DNA of 64,000 bases, taken from Thiotrichaceae bacterium. GTDB taxonomy: Bacteria > Pseudomonadota > Gammaproteobacteria > Beggiatoales > Beggiatoaceae. Under the pieces are notes generated by a model. It was given only the letters and a program-made list of their open reading frames with translations, was not told the origin of the DNA and did no database searches. The translations under genes and the position numbers were made by a program. Positions 33,517-43,835 of the stretch are shown here, in pieces (within the stretch, counting starts at the first letter, position 1; each line of letters opens with the position of its first letter). The stretch covers positions 1 to 64,000 of the forward strand of contig JAABRD010000002.1 of NCBI GenBank assembly GCA_011391085.1, written 5' to 3'.

Positions 33517-35814
33517 ATGACAACCATTTTCAATTTTCGCAGGACCTATCTGGTTCTCGTGATGCTACTTTGTAGCTTCAACGCCGTGGCGTTTGAGGCT
33601 TTTACTATCAAGGACATTCGTTTAGAAGGATTGCGCCGAATCTCTGCGGGCACAGTTTTCAATTATCTTCCCCTCAAAGTGGGTGACCGCTTTGACCAAG
33701 ATACGGCTGATGTGGCTATGACGGCTTTGTTCAAAACGGGGCTATTCAAAGATATTCGCATCGAACGAGAAGGCCAAACGTTGATTATCCGGCTAGACGA
33801 ACGTCCTGCTATTTCTAAAATCACTTTAGTCGGAAACAAAGATATTAACACCGAAGACCTCACTAAAGCCCTCAAAGGGGTTGGCTTTGCCGAAGGTCAA
33901 GTCTATAATCGTTCTCTCCTGGACAAAGTAGAATTGGAAATTCAACGCCAATATTTTAATTTAGGCAAGTATGCGGTGCGCGTCAAGTCCACCACCACGC
34001 CGATGGAACATAATCGTATCAGTATTCAAATTGATATTTCAGAAGGCACCGTGGCCCGGATTAATCAAATCACTTTCATTGGGAATCAAACCATTGACGA
34101 TGCGACTTTGCGCGGTCAAATGGCACTGAGTGCAGGTGGGTGGTTCTCCTTCTTTACGAAAGATGACCAATATTCTAAACAAAAACTGGCAGCCGATTTG
34201 GAGGCCATTGGTTCTTACTATTTGGACCGCGGCTATATTAATTTCTCCATGGATTCCGCCCAAGTCTCGATTACTCCAGATAAGCAGGATGTTTATATCA
34301 CCGTCAATCTCACGGAAGGGGATAAGTTCACCGTTTCGGAACTTAAATTGGGGGGGAACTTAATTGTTAAAGAAGCGGAATTACGTGATAAACTCACTCT
34401 CAAGTCGGGCGATTCTTACTCTCGCAAAGAACTTAGCAAGAGTCAAGAAGCGATTATGGAACGACTGGGTGATGAGGGGTATGCGTTTGCCAATATCAAT
34501 GTGGTCCCCAATATTGATGCACAAAAGAAAACCGTCTCCTTAAATATCTTCATTGACCCAGGCAAACGCATTTATGTGCGACGGATTGCCTTTCGTGGAA
34601 ATACGAAGACTCGTGATGAAGTGTTACGTCGGGAGTTGCGGCAAATGGAAAGCGCGTGGTACTCCACAAGAAATCTGAAACGTTCGCTGACTCGTTTGGA
34701 ACGTCTCAATTATTTTGACGAAATAAAAATGGAGACCCCGCAGGTGTCTGACACCACAGACCAAGTGGATGTCAATTTCAATGTCATAGAAAAACCCTCT
34801 GGTGAAATTTTGGCGGGGGTAGGTTACGCCCAATTGGAAGGATTTCTCTTCAATGCCAGTATTTCTCAAGATAATTTCTTGGGCACGGGCAATCGTGTCA
34901 GTGCGGCATTTAACAATAGTCAAGTGAACACGGTGTATGATTTTTCCTATTTCAATCCGTACACGACCATTGATGGCATCAGTCGCAGTTTCCGGGTGTT
35001 TTACCGCACCACGGATGCCGAACAGGCTAATCTTAGCCGCTATACCACGGATTCTTATGGTACTACCCTCAACTATGGACTGCCTTTCAGCGAATTTAAC
35101 CATTTGCGAATCGGTGCTGGCTGGGATGATACGGTGTTAAAGACCACTTATTATAGTGCCCAGGAAGTGTATGACTTTACTTCCAAATATGGTGGACATT
35201 ATAATAGTTACAGTCTGAATGCCAGTTGGGTATATGACACTCGAAACCGCACTTCTTTACTGGCCAACCAAGGCATGTTACAATCGGTCAATTTAGAACT
35301 TGTACTCCCCTTTAGTGACATTAATTATTATAAGGTAGGCTACCATCAACAATGGTTATATCCCTTCAACAAAGACTACACTTTGTCACTGGAAGGGCGA
35401 GTTGACTATGGAGATGGATATGGCGATACTAAGGAATTGCCATTTTTTGAAAATTACACCGCCGGCGGACCCCGTACTGTGCGAGGCTTTCGAGACAACA
35501 CGTTAGGCCCACTGGATTCTAACCGCAGGCCTTTAGGTGGCAATTTAAGAGTGGTGGGCAATTTGGAACTTATTTTACCCATCCCCTTTACCACTAACGT
35601 AAATTCATTTAGACTATCTAGCTTTGTGGATGTGGGCAACACGTATGGCGTCCATGAAGAATTTGATGCCGCCCAGTTGCGCTATTCCACTGGCCTATCT
35701 GCCATTTGGTTAGCACCCATAGGAATATTAAGTTTTAGTTTGGCTAAACCACTTAATGAAAAACCAGGCGACCAAATACAGATGTTTCAATTCACCATTG
35801 GTACGCATTTTTAA
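33517..35814 (+). CDS. bamA: Outer membrane protein assembly factor BamA
   Basis: A 765-aa Omp85 protein that folds beta-barrel proteins into the outer membrane. A signal peptide (RRTYLVLVMLLCSFNAVAFE) is followed by five POTRA domains: ISAGTVFNYLPLKVGDRFDQ, ISKITLVGNKDINTEDL, INQITFIGNQTIDDATLRG, VSELKLGGNLIVKEAELRD, VRRIAFRGNTKTRDEVLRRE. The C-terminal barrel contains the VRGF loop (TVRGFRDNTLGP) and ends in F. Length is normal. Confidence 0.97.
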   Translation: MTTIFNFRRTYLVLVMLLCSFNAVAFEAFTIKDIRLEGLRRISAGTVFNYLPLKVGDRFDQDTADVAMTALFKTGLFKDIRIEREGQTLIIRLDERPAISKITLVGNKDINTEDLTKALKGVGFAEGQVYNRSLLDKVELEIQRQYFNLGKYAVRVKSTTTPMEHNRISIQIDISEGTVARINQITFIGNQTIDDATLRGQMALSAGGWFSFFTKDDQYSKQKLAADLEAIGSYYLDRGYINFSMDSAQVSITPDKQDVYITVNLTEGDKFTVSELKLGGNLIVKEAELRDKLTLKSGDSYSRKELSKSQEAIMERLGDEGYAFANINVVPNIDAQKKTVSLNIFIDPGKRIYVRRIAFRGNTKTRDEVLRRELRQMESAWYSTRNLKRSLTRLERLNYFDEIKMETPQVSDTTDQVDVNFNVIEKPSGEILAGVGYAQLEGFLFNASISQDNFLGTGNRVSAAFNNSQVNTVYDFSYFNPYTTIDGISRSFRVFYRTTDAEQANLSRYTTDSYGTTLNYGLPFSEFNHLRIGAGWDDTVLKTTYYSAQEVYDFTSKYGGHYNSYSLNASWVYDTRNRTSLLANQGMLQSVNLELVLPFSDINYYKVGYHQQWLYPFNKDYTLSLEGRVDYGDGYGDTKELPFFENYTAGGPRTVRGFRDNTLGPLDSNRRPLGGNLRVVGNLELILPIPFTTNVNSFRLSSFVDVGNTYGVHEEFDAAQLRYSTGLSAIWLAPIGILSFSLAKPLNEKPGDQIQMFQFTIGTHF

Positions 35815-35833
35815 AAGTGATGGTGTGTTACCT

Positions 35834-35892
35834 CCAGGAGGAAACAGCGTAGCTTTGGCTGGCGCCATGGCAAAGCTATGTTTGGACTCCTG
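35834..35892. repeat. CCAGGAGGAAACAGCGTAGC hairpin
   Basis: Imperfect inverted repeat between bamA and skp, of the AGGAGGAAA/AGGAGTCC family; the two arms differ (CAGCGTAGCTTTGG against GCTATGTTTGGACTCC). Confidence 0.75.
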
Positions 35893-35942
35893 AAGTCACC
35901 TGGCACTATCATAAATTTACATTTTCAACTGACAACCGAAAT

Positions 35943-36449
35943 ATGAAAAGACGCTATTTTTACTTAGGCATTTATCTGCTGTGTACGGTTATCTCTACCG
36001 ACGTTGCCGCAGAACTCAAAATTGGGTTTGTGAACTCTCTCAAAGTCATGGACAATGCCCCCCAGGTGGAAGCTGCCAACAAACGTTTAGAACAAGAGTT
36101 TGCACCTCGCCAACGCAAATTGGTGGGGGCCCAACAAGAAGTAAAGAGACTCGAAGAACGTCTGACCAAAGAAGGCAATATCATGGGTGAGGCAGAAGCT
36201 GATAACATCAGTCGTGATATCCGCGAAAAACGGCGGGACCTCAAGCGTCAACAGGATGAATTTCGGGAAGATTACAATATCCGTCGCAACGAGGAACTGG
36301 ACAAATTGCAAAAACGGATCATTGAAGTCATTCAAACCATTGCGAAAGAACAAGGCTACGACCTCATTCTCAGTGAAGGCGTGGTGTGGGCCAGTCCCAA
36401 AGTGGATATTACCGACCAAGTATTGAAACGTCTCAACTTGCAAAAATGA
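35943..36449 (+). CDS. skp: Periplasmic chaperone OmpH/Skp
   Basis: A 168-aa protein with a signal peptide (YFYLGIYLLCTVISTDVAAE) and then ELKIGFVNSLKVMDNAPQVE, the family start. The middle is long charged coiled coil (the Skp tentacles), and it ends ITDQVLKRLNLQK. It carries unfolded outer membrane proteins to BamA. Its stop overlaps the ATG of lpxD (ATGA), so the two are coupled. Confidence 0.93.
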   Translation: MKRRYFYLGIYLLCTVISTDVAAELKIGFVNSLKVMDNAPQVEAANKRLEQEFAPRQRKLVGAQQEVKRLEERLTKEGNIMGEAEADNISRDIREKRRDLKRQQDEFREDYNIRRNEELDKLQKRIIEVIQTIAKEQGYDLILSEGVVWASPKVDITDQVLKRLNLQK

Positions 36450-37468
36450 CCCTGTCAGAACTGGCTACTCAAATTGGGGCACAATTACAAGGCACCGCCT
36501 CAAACGTAATGGTGACAGGAATCGCCACGTTGACCCGTGCTGGCCCCCAAGAAATCAGTTTCTTCACCAATACCCTCTACCGTGAAGAACTGGCCCACAC
36601 GGACGCGGCGGCCGTCATCTTGGCCCCGAAAGACCAGCATTTGTCCAAAGTGCCGGTTCTGTTGATGGAAAATCCTTACCTTGGTTATGCACGGGCCGCC
36701 GCCTTATTTGACAACTCCGCCGTGCCGCCTCCCCCAGGCATTCATCCCACGGCCTGGGTCAGTCCACACGCTATGATAGAGGCAACAGTATTTGTAGGTG
36801 CCCAAGCGGTTATAGAAGCTGGTGCTATCATCGGTCGGCACGTCATCATTGGTCCAGGCTGTGTCATAGAATCAGGCGTTCGCATTGGCGAAGAGACTCA
36901 TCTACGCGCCAATGTGACTCTCTGCAAAGGCACCCAATTAGGGATGCGAGTTCTGATTCATCCCGGCGCCGTCATTGGATCGGACGGTTTTGGACTGGCC
37001 AATGACAAAGGTCAGTGGGTAAAAATTCCCCAACTGGGAGGCGTCGACGTCGGAGATGAAGTAGAAATTGGGGCCAACACTACCATTGACAAAGGTTCAC
37101 TGGGCAACACGATCATCCATCGCGGTGTGAAACTAGACAACCAAATTCAAATTGGTCACAATGTCGAAATTGGCGAACATACCGCGATAGCCGGTTGCGT
37201 CGGCATTGCCGGTAGCACTCGCATTGGACGTTACTGCATGATTGGAGGAGGGGTAGGCATTGTGGGACACATTGAAATTGCCGATCGCGTCCAGATCACC
37301 GGTGGTTCTATTGTTCTTCAATCTATCCCTGAACCTGGCGTCTATTCTTCAGGTACACCGTTGCAGTTGACACCACGTTGGCAAAGAAACTATCACCGTT
37401 TTAAACAACTGGATGAACTGACCCGTCGAGTGTACACCTTAGAACAACTCTTGGAGTCCAAGCAGTGA
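36446..37468 (+). CDS. lpxD: UDP-3-O-(3-hydroxyacyl)glucosamine N-acyltransferase
   Basis: A 340-aa trimeric acyltransferase of lipid A synthesis. The N-terminal uridine-binding part (LSELATQIGAQLQGTASNVM, GPQEISFFTNTLYREEL) is followed by a left-handed beta-helix of hexapeptide repeats and the catalytic-histidine region DNQIQIGHNVEIGEHTAIAG, then a C-terminal helix. ATG 36446, overlapping skp by 4 bp, matches the family start; upstream in-frame codons are rejected. Confidence 0.96.
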   Translation: MTLSELATQIGAQLQGTASNVMVTGIATLTRAGPQEISFFTNTLYREELAHTDAAAVILAPKDQHLSKVPVLLMENPYLGYARAAALFDNSAVPPPPGIHPTAWVSPHAMIEATVFVGAQAVIEAGAIIGRHVIIGPGCVIESGVRIGEETHLRANVTLCKGTQLGMRVLIHPGAVIGSDGFGLANDKGQWVKIPQLGGVDVGDEVEIGANTTIDKGSLGNTIIHRGVKLDNQIQIGHNVEIGEHTAIAGCVGIAGSTRIGRYCMIGGGVGIVGHIEIADRVQITGGSIVLQSIPEPGVYSSGTPLQLTPRWQRNYHRFKQLDELTRRVYTLEQLLESKQ

Positions 37469-37552
37469 AAGAGAATTGAATGAAATTTGACAAATTTAAA
37501 GTCAAATCGGTCGCCTCGACAAATTCGTAACCCTTTGGAATAAAGACAAATT

Positions 37553-38005
37553 ATGCACAACACCATGGACATCCACCAGATTTTTCAACACCTTCCTCAC
37601 CGTTACCCGTTTCTCCTTATAGACCGCGTTCTCGACTGCGTGGAAGGACAATCTCTGGTCGCGATTAAAAACGTGACCATCAACGAACCGTTCTTCCAAG
37701 GACACTTCCCACATCGCCCCATCATGCCTGGCGTGTTAATCCTAGAAGCAATGGCACAAGCTACCGGCGTCCTCGCTTTCAAATCCGGCCAAGCGAAACC
37801 TGAAAACGGTTCTCTATACTATTTGGTGGGCGTCGACAAAGCCCGTTTTAAACAGCCGGTGGAACCTGGAGACCAACTTCTAATTGAAGTGAAACTGATT
37901 CGCATCCTGCGTGGTGTGTGGATGTATGAAGCCACTTCCAAAGTGGATGGCAAGTTAGCTGCCAGCGCCGAACTTATGTGCATGAAGAGAGAGATTATCC
38001 AGTGA
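37553..38005 (+). CDS. fabZ: 3-hydroxyacyl-ACP dehydratase FabZ
   Basis: A 150-aa hotdog-fold dehydratase of fatty-acid synthesis. The motif [20 protein letters not shown] gives catalytic H51 and E65. [20 protein letters not shown] is the family start, so either ATG 37553 or ATG 37565 works. Its stop overlaps the GTG start of lpxA by 4 bp. Confidence 0.97.
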   Translation: MHNTMDIHQIFQHLPHRYPFLLIDRVLDCVEGQSLVAIKNVTINEPFFQGHFPHRPIMPGVLILEAMAQATGVLAFKSGQAKPENGSLYYLVGVDKARFKQPVEPGDQLLIEVKLIRILRGVWMYEATSKVDGKLAASAELMCMKREIIQ

Positions 38006-38775
38006 TACATCCCACCGCCATCATTCATCCTCAAGCCGAATTGGACTTCAATGTTCAAATAGGCCCCTATTCAGTCATCGATGCCAACGTTTCGATTGGA
38101 ACAGGCACACAAATTGGCCCTCATGTCATCATCAAAGGTCCCACCCGTATTGGACGGGACAACAAAATTCATCAATTTTCTTCGTTGGGTGATGACCCGC
38201 AAGACAAAAAATATGGAGGCGAACCTAACACCCGCTTAGAAATTGGAGACAATAACGTCATTCGAGAATATTGCACCATGAACCGTGGCACCCACCAAGG
38301 TGGAGGAGTCACTCGCATTGGCAACGATAATTGGATAATGGCCTATACTCACTTCGCCCATGACTGCCAAGTGGGGAATCACACCATTTTCGCCAACGGC
38401 GCCTCTCTCGCAGGACATGTGCGGGTCGAAGACTACGTGACATTAGGTGGTTTCTCACTCGTTCACCAATTTTGTATCATGGGGATTCATAGTTTCTCTG
38501 GCGCAGGTTCCGTGATTTTCAAAGACGTTCCACCCTATGTCACCGTGTGGGGCAATCGTGCCGAAGCGTATGGAATTAACAAAGAAGGTCTCAAGCGCAG
38601 AGGGTTTGATAACGTAACTATTCGTGTGCTTCACCAGACCTATAAAATCATTTACAAACAAGGCTTAACAGTAGAAGAAGCGATTGAACAACTCAAACCA
38701 CTGGCGGTTAAACATCCTGAAGTGAACCACTTCATCACGTTTCTGCAACAATCTACACGAGGTATTGTTCGATGA
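38002..38775 (+). CDS. lpxA: UDP-N-acetylglucosamine O-acyltransferase
   Basis: A 257-aa acyltransferase doing the first step of lipid A synthesis. [20 protein letters not shown] starts the left-handed beta-helix; the catalytic histidine lies in [27 protein letters not shown] opens the C-terminal helices. GTG 38002 (GTGA overlap with fabZ) matches the family start better than the earlier ATG 37978, which lies inside fabZ. Confidence 0.95.
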   Translation: MIHPTAIIHPQAELDFNVQIGPYSVIDANVSIGTGTQIGPHVIIKGPTRIGRDNKIHQFSSLGDDPQDKKYGGEPNTRLEIGDNNVIREYCTMNRGTHQGGGVTRIGNDNWIMAYTHFAHDCQVGNHTIFANGASLAGHVRVEDYVTLGGFSLVHQFCIMGIHSFSGAGSVIFKDVPPYVTVWGNRAEAYGINKEGLKRRGFDNVTIRVLHQTYKIIYKQGLTVEEAIEQLKPLAVKHPEVNHFITFLQQSTRGIVR

Positions 38776-39923
38776 CTGGCGTTTTTTCACAAATTGGAAT
38801 CGTTGCTGGAGAACTGTCAGGCGATCTCTTAGGTGGTGGACTCCTTCAGGCCCTTGTGCATCTTTCGCCACAGATATATTCTGAAGGGATTGGCGGCCCC
38901 CAGATGCAAGCCGCCGGTCTTCATTCCCTCTATCCGTTGGAAACCCTTTCGGTCATGGGACTGGTAGAAGTACTTAAACACCTGCCTCGTCTGAAAAGGT
39001 GTCGGGACCACTTACATCAGCATTTCCGCCAACATCCCCCCAACGTCTTTATTGGGATAGACTCCCCAGACTTTAATTTGAGCCTTGAACATAACTTGAA
39101 ACAAGCCGGTATCCCGACCATTCATTACGTGAGTCCCTCCGTCTGGGCCTGGCGTCAGTACCGCATTCGCACTATTGCCCAAGCCTGTGACTTGATGCTG
39201 ACCCTCTTCCCGTTTGAAGCCCAATTTTATCAACAACATCGTATCCCCGTCAAATATGTTGGCCACCCTCTTGCAGACGAGATTCCATTACACACCGACC
39301 CACAAGTTGCCAGAAAAACTCTCAACTTACCCATACTGGGCACCTATATTGCCCTTCTCCCAGGGAGTCGTCACACCGAATTACGAAAACTCACTCTCCC
39401 CTTTCTCCACACGGCCCGCTGGCTACTTAATCAGTCTCCTCAACTTCACTTCCTTCTCCCGCTGGCCAGCCCTCACTTAAAACCGTTACTCATGCAACAG
39501 GTTTCCAAAATGGGTGCCGACTTCCCGTTAACCATTCTGACAGGTCAATCCCATCTGGCTATGGCGGCCGCTGACGTCATCCTCACTGCCTCTGGCACAG
39601 CCACTTTAGAGGCAATGCTATTCAAACGCCCAATGGTAGTTGCCTACCGACTGGCAGAACCGACTTACTGGTTAGCCAAATGGCTAGTTCGAACCCCCTA
39701 TTTTTCGCTTCCAAACCTCCTTGCCCAACAACCTTTGGTTCCAGAATTATTACAACATCAAGTGACTCCTGAAAATTTAGGCAAAGCGATATTACATTGG
39801 TTAGACCATCCCATTCAAGTAGAACAGTTACAAAACCGTTTTATGGAATTACATCAACAATTACGCCAAGGGGCTAATCAAAGGGTAGCGGAGGCAGTTT
39901 TTGATCTAGTGGAGAGTGGATAA
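38772..39923 (+). CDS. lpxB: Lipid-A-disaccharide synthase
   Basis: A 383-aa GT19 glycosyltransferase that joins UDP-2,3-diacylglucosamine to lipid X. Typical blocks are IGIVAGELSGDLLGGGLLQA, FIGIDSPDFNLSLEHNLKQA, HYVSPSVWAWRQYRIRTIAQ, YVGHPLADEIP and ALLPGSRHTEL, with TASGTATLEAML near the end. It overlaps lpxA by 4 bp and closes the envelope block; rnhB and dnaE, which often follow, are absent. Confidence 0.96.
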   Translation: MTGVFSQIGIVAGELSGDLLGGGLLQALVHLSPQIYSEGIGGPQMQAAGLHSLYPLETLSVMGLVEVLKHLPRLKRCRDHLHQHFRQHPPNVFIGIDSPDFNLSLEHNLKQAGIPTIHYVSPSVWAWRQYRIRTIAQACDLMLTLFPFEAQFYQQHRIPVKYVGHPLADEIPLHTDPQVARKTLNLPILGTYIALLPGSRHTELRKLTLPFLHTARWLLNQSPQLHFLLPLASPHLKPLLMQQVSKMGADFPLTILTGQSHLAMAAADVILTASGTATLEAMLFKRPMVVAYRLAEPTYWLAKWLVRTPYFSLPNLLAQQPLVPELLQHQVTPENLGKAILHWLDHPIQVEQLQNRFMELHQQLRQGANQRVAEAVFDLVESG

Positions 39924-39937
39924 CGAATAATCAAACA

Positions 39938-40109
39938 TGCGGGACTAGAGGCTTCAGCCGGAGGCATGCGGGACTAGAGGCTTCAGCCGGAGGGCGGGGC
40001 ACGTCACCGGCTGAAGCCTCTAGTCCCGCAAATTATACTCCGCTATCCGCTATCCGTTATCCACTATCCACTATCCACTATCCACTAAAACCACTATCCA
40101 CTATAAAAA
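39938..40109. repeat. Common hairpin plus TATCCACTAT run
   Basis: 39938-40029 is a GCGGGACTAGAGGCTTCAGC repeat in two direct copies and one inverted copy. 40034-40105 is about seven copies of a 10-bp unit TATCCACTAT. The short unit recurs at 31952-31978, 45028-45057 and 48216-48250 as diverged forms. Confidence 0.85.
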
Positions 40110-40113
40110 ATTT

Positions 40114-40818
40114 ATGACCCCAACTATTCGTCCCTTCCGCCGTCCTATCAACGAAACCAGTTTAAACCAAGAATCCTGGCGCGTCTTCCAAATCATGTCT
40201 GAATTTGTAGAAGGCTTTGAACGTCTCTCTAATATCGCGCCCTCCGTTAGCATTTTTGGATCGGCACGCTTTGCACCAAACCATCCCTATTGTCTGTTAG
40301 CAGAACAAATTGCCAAAGAATTATCCGATGCCGGATTTTCCGTCGTCAGTGGCGGCGGACCTGGCATCATGGAAGCTGCCAATAAAGGCGCTTATGCAGG
40401 TCGATCTCCCAGCATCGGTTTAAATATCATCTTACCGCATGAACAAAGGGCAAATTCCTATCAGGACCTGTCACTGAATTTTCGACACTTCTTTGCCCGT
40501 AAAGTGATGCTAGTCAAATATGCGTCAGCCTACGTGATACTCCCCGGCGGCTTTGGAACGTTAGATGAATTGTCAGAAATCCTGACTCTCATGCAGACCA
40601 ACAAGACTCAACAACGCCCTGTTATTTTGGTCAAAAAAGCCTTCTGGGAAGGACTGGTCAATTGGTTCCGAGAAGTTCTTCTCGAAGCCCGTACCATCAA
40701 TCCAGAAGACTTAAAATTGGTCACGATGGTAGAAGAACCCAAGGAGGTGTTAGATACCATTTTTAGTTATTATGAGAACCGTGGGGGACCTACGATGGAT
40801 CAGTTGTTTTTGTTTTAA
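40114..40818 (+). CDS. LOG-family (TIGR00730) Rossmann-fold protein
   Basis: A 234-aa protein with the two signatures of the LOG/cytokinin riboside-monophosphate phosphoribohydrolase family: SGGGPGIMEAANKGAY and ILPGGFGTLDELSEILTL. The N-terminus SIFGSARFAPNHPYCLLAEQ is also typical. These enzymes cleave nucleoside 5'-monophosphates to base and ribose 5-phosphate; the bacterial role is usually unknown and older annotations call them lysine decarboxylase. It stands alone on the plus strand. Confidence 0.9.
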   Translation: MTPTIRPFRRPINETSLNQESWRVFQIMSEFVEGFERLSNIAPSVSIFGSARFAPNHPYCLLAEQIAKELSDAGFSVVSGGGPGIMEAANKGAYAGRSPSIGLNIILPHEQRANSYQDLSLNFRHFFARKVMLVKYASAYVILPGGFGTLDELSEILTLMQTNKTQQRPVILVKKAFWEGLVNWFREVLLEARTINPEDLKLVTMVEEPKEVLDTIFSYYENRGGPTMDQLFLF

Positions 40819-40911
40819 GTAAATGGTAAGCCATCCCATTTTAACGGTGGTGGCCACAGTTTGTTTGGAAGAGTAACCCGAAGAGTTCTTATGGAAACTC
40901 ACGCAACCACT

Positions 40912-40936
40912 ACCGGCTAAAGCCTCTAGTCCACCC
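40912..40936. repeat. Single arm of the common hairpin
   Basis: ACCGGCTAAAGCCTCTAGTC without a partner, between the convergent LOG and kinase genes. Confidence 0.7.
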
Positions 40937-40954
40937 TGGTTTTTCCATTCTCCA

Positions 40955-43804
40955 CTAAGCCAAATATTGTTCTACCAAGTTGCAAATTTGTTCTTCCTCA
41001 AAATTCTTTGCTAATTGCCGAATTTTTTCAGCAAAAAAGACGAGTTTCTCGTTCTCTTGGGCAAGTTGATTGACTGCCTTAACGATGCCGTGGAGGTCGC
41101 CGCGCATGGCTAGGTCAAATAATATCGCCGCCGATTCTGGAGAAGGTCCAACCAATTGGGATACCACGGTTTCCTGAGTGTCAGGGGGAGTGGTGGGGGA
41201 AGGAGAGAAGGAAACGCCGGCCGTCGTCGTTAGGTCAGTCTGTGGTTGTTCATAAATCCAGGTCAACCCCACATGAACTTGTAACAGATGTAACAATTCG
41301 TCAGCCCGAATGGGTTTAGAAATGAAGGTATTGCAACCGGCTTGTAAACTTTGGATTTGGTCTCGGTTATCAAACACGCTGGCGGAGTTGGCAATAATGA
41401 CGACCTCTTCCAAACCAGGTAATTGGCGAATTTGACGAGTGGCTTCAAAGCCGTCCATGATGGGCATCACTAGGTCGGTTAACACGACATGGGGTTGGAA
41501 GAGACGGGCTTTTTCTACCCCCTCCTTCCCATTCTGGGCCTCTTGCACGTCAAAACCCAGGGGGGTCAAGAGGTTGACTAGCACCGAACGGTTTTCCCAT
41601 TTGTCGTCAATAATTAAGATTTTACAAGCACTTTCTTGATAGGGGTCGGGCGTAAATTGAAAACCGATAATGGTAGGTGGTTGCGGTTTTTTCAACGTCA
41701 TCAGGTCGGAGACTTCTTGGAATGTTAGGGTTATCCAAAAGGTACTGCCACGTCCGACTAAACTCTCAACATGGATTTCGCCGCCCATCAGTTCTACCAG
41801 TTTCTTGGTGATGGATAAGCCTAAGCCGGTACCTTCGGCACGGTATTTGGGGTCGCCACCTTGGCGGAAGGGTAAAAAGATGTGACTCAGTTCTTCTGGG
41901 CTAATACCTTGACCGGTGTCTTCTAGTTGGAAACGAATTTTTTGGTGGCCTGTGGGTAGAGATGAGGTATTTTCTAGGCCCACTTTAAAGGCGACGCCTC
42001 CCCGTTCGGTAAATTTGATGGCGTTACTGAGTAAGTTGATGAGAACTTGGCGGAGCCGTTTTTCATCAGCCCGGATGCCTATGGGCAAGGCGGAGATGGT
42101 TTCATAGATGAAAGACAGTCCCTTCTTTTCGGCACGAATCCGAAACAACTCGGTGAGGTCTTTGAGGAACTCGATGAGGTTAAAATCGGTGAGGTAAAGT
42201 TCGATGCGATTGGCTTCAATTTTGGAAATATCTAACACGTCGTTGACCAAGGTTAGCAGGTATTCTCCACTGCGTTGGATAATGTTAACACCCGCCAGGT
42301 GTTTGGCCGAGAGGGTTTTATCGCGTCCCAAAATCTGGGCGTAGCCTAAAATGCCATTGAGTGGCGTACGCAATTCGTGACTCATATTGGCCAGGAAAGT
42401 GCTTTTCGCATGGTTGGCAATTTCGGCTTCCTGTTTAGCTTGTTCGGCAGCTTCTTTAGCCTGTTGTAAGGCCAGTTCCACTTGTTTTTGGGCCGTTAAG
42501 TCCATCTGGGTGCCAACAAAGCGAGTGGGTTCACCTTGGTCATTCCAGATGGCCAAACCACGTCCCAGTATCCAGATATAGTGACCCTCGCGGTGTTGCA
42601 TTCGATAGAGATTTTCATAGGTGTGGAGACGTTTATCAAGATAGGCGGTCATGTTTTCTACAACCCGGTCAACGTCTTCTGGGTGCAGACGTTTGCGCCA
42701 TTCCTCAAAGTTATTTTGCAGTTCGAGGTCGGCAAAACCTAACATTTGTTTCCAGCGGGGTGAGAAATACAGGGTGTGATTTTCAAAATTCCAGTCCCAT
42801 ACGCCGTCGTTGGCACCTTGCATGGCGAGGTCAAAACGTTGTTCAGATTCGCGCAAGGCGATTTCTGCTTGTTTGCGCCGGGTCATGTCGACTCCGGTGA
42901 CGACATAGTAGTCGATTTCTCTCTGAGGGTTGGTCAAGGTGGCACAGTTCCAAATGATAGTTTTGGAAAAACCATGTTTGACAGTTAAAGAGGTTTCGCA
43001 ACTTTCTTTGGGACGACTGTTGCCAAAACTTTTGAAGATGCTTTGCATCTTTTTAAATTCGGCTTCGGCAAACAGTTCATTGAAATCTTGTTCTTTGACT
43101 TCTTCAAAACTGTAACCGGTGATTTGTGTGGCAGCATGGTTAAAGCGCAGAATTTTGGCACAAGGGTCAAGGACGACGACCAGTGCGCTGATGGTGTCCA
43201 GGACGACGGAGACGAAGTCGCGTTCGGATTGTAAAGCATGATTGGCGTGGTGGAGTTCAGCGGTGCGTTTGTTAATTTCGTTCTCCAACGGTAAGAGGGC
43301 AATTTTAAACATGGTCAGCCAGAGAATGAAGCCCATGACCGTAATGATGACGGCCGAAATAGCAAACAGTTGCCAGTTAAGTTGACGAATAATGGTTTCT
43401 ACGCTGGTCAGGTCGGTAGAGATTTGCAGGTCTAGGTAGTTGTGGGTTTGAAATTGGATACGATGTTTCACTGTGATGGTGTTGAGGGAGGGGGTGTCAC
43501 GTTGGTAATTGGTGAGTTCAAAACCATTTTTGACGGTAGCTGCCAGGGTGACGATGTGTTGTCGTTTTTTGCCCCAGTCCCACAGGAATTGGCCAACGGC
43601 AGCATAGTCTTGTTTCAAAAAGGATTCTGAAATAAAGCCACTGATAAGGTCGATTTCAAGTTGCGTGCGTTTTTTCTCTTCAGCAAGTAACAGGTTTTTT
43701 TGATGAGAGACAATGAGGAGGCTGGAGAGGGTAAGGAAACCTAGCAGTATGAGGATAAAAAAGAGGAAGAGACGGCGGTGAAGGGGGGGGATGTGTTTTA
43801 ACAT
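40955..43804 (-). CDS. Hybrid sensor histidine kinase
   Basis: A 949-aa membrane kinase. TM1 is at 12-32 and TM2 at 146-166, enclosing a periplasmic sensor of about 110 aa. Then come two PAS domains (about 195-310 and 320-440), a HisKA domain with the phosphoacceptor H476 in NMSHELRTPLNGILGYAQ, an HATPase domain (LINLLSNAIKFTERGG; DTGQGISPEELSHIF; GTGLGLSITKKLVELMGG), and a receiver with phosphoacceptor D in VVLTDLVMPIMDGFEATRQI. A helical C-terminus follows. ATG 43804 is used; longer starts run into a MITE. The PhnD-like gene upstream on the same strand may feed it ligand signals. Confidence 0.92.
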   Translation of the reverse strand: MLKHIPPLHRRLFLFFILILLGFLTLSSLLIVSHQKNLLLAEEKKRTQLEIDLISGFISESFLKQDYAAVGQFLWDWGKKRQHIVTLAATVKNGFELTNYQRDTPSLNTITVKHRIQFQTHNYLDLQISTDLTSVETIIRQLNWQLFAISAVIITVMGFILWLTMFKIALLPLENEINKRTAELHHANHALQSERDFVSVVLDTISALVVVLDPCAKILRFNHAATQITGYSFEEVKEQDFNELFAEAEFKKMQSIFKSFGNSRPKESCETSLTVKHGFSKTIIWNCATLTNPQREIDYYVVTGVDMTRRKQAEIALRESEQRFDLAMQGANDGVWDWNFENHTLYFSPRWKQMLGFADLELQNNFEEWRKRLHPEDVDRVVENMTAYLDKRLHTYENLYRMQHREGHYIWILGRGLAIWNDQGEPTRFVGTQMDLTAQKQVELALQQAKEAAEQAKQEAEIANHAKSTFLANMSHELRTPLNGILGYAQILGRDKTLSAKHLAGVNIIQRSGEYLLTLVNDVLDISKIEANRIELYLTDFNLIEFLKDLTELFRIRAEKKGLSFIYETISALPIGIRADEKRLRQVLINLLSNAIKFTERGGVAFKVGLENTSSLPTGHQKIRFQLEDTGQGISPEELSHIFLPFRQGGDPKYRAEGTGLGLSITKKLVELMGGEIHVESLVGRGSTFWITLTFQEVSDLMTLKKPQPPTIIGFQFTPDPYQESACKILIIDDKWENRSVLVNLLTPLGFDVQEAQNGKEGVEKARLFQPHVVLTDLVMPIMDGFEATRQIRQLPGLEEVVIIANSASVFDNRDQIQSLQAGCNTFISKPIRADELLHLLQVHVGLTWIYEQPQTDLTTTAGVSFSPSPTTPPDTQETVVSQLVGPSPESAAILFDLAMRGDLHGIVKAVNQLAQENEKLVFFAEKIRQLAKNFEEEQICNLVEQYLA

Positions 43805-43835
43805 AGGGGTAAATGAATAATGAATAGTGAATGAT

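Noticed and set aside
34624-35103. 159-codon frame on the minus strand
   Set aside because: Lies fully within bamA in antisense, with no family features.
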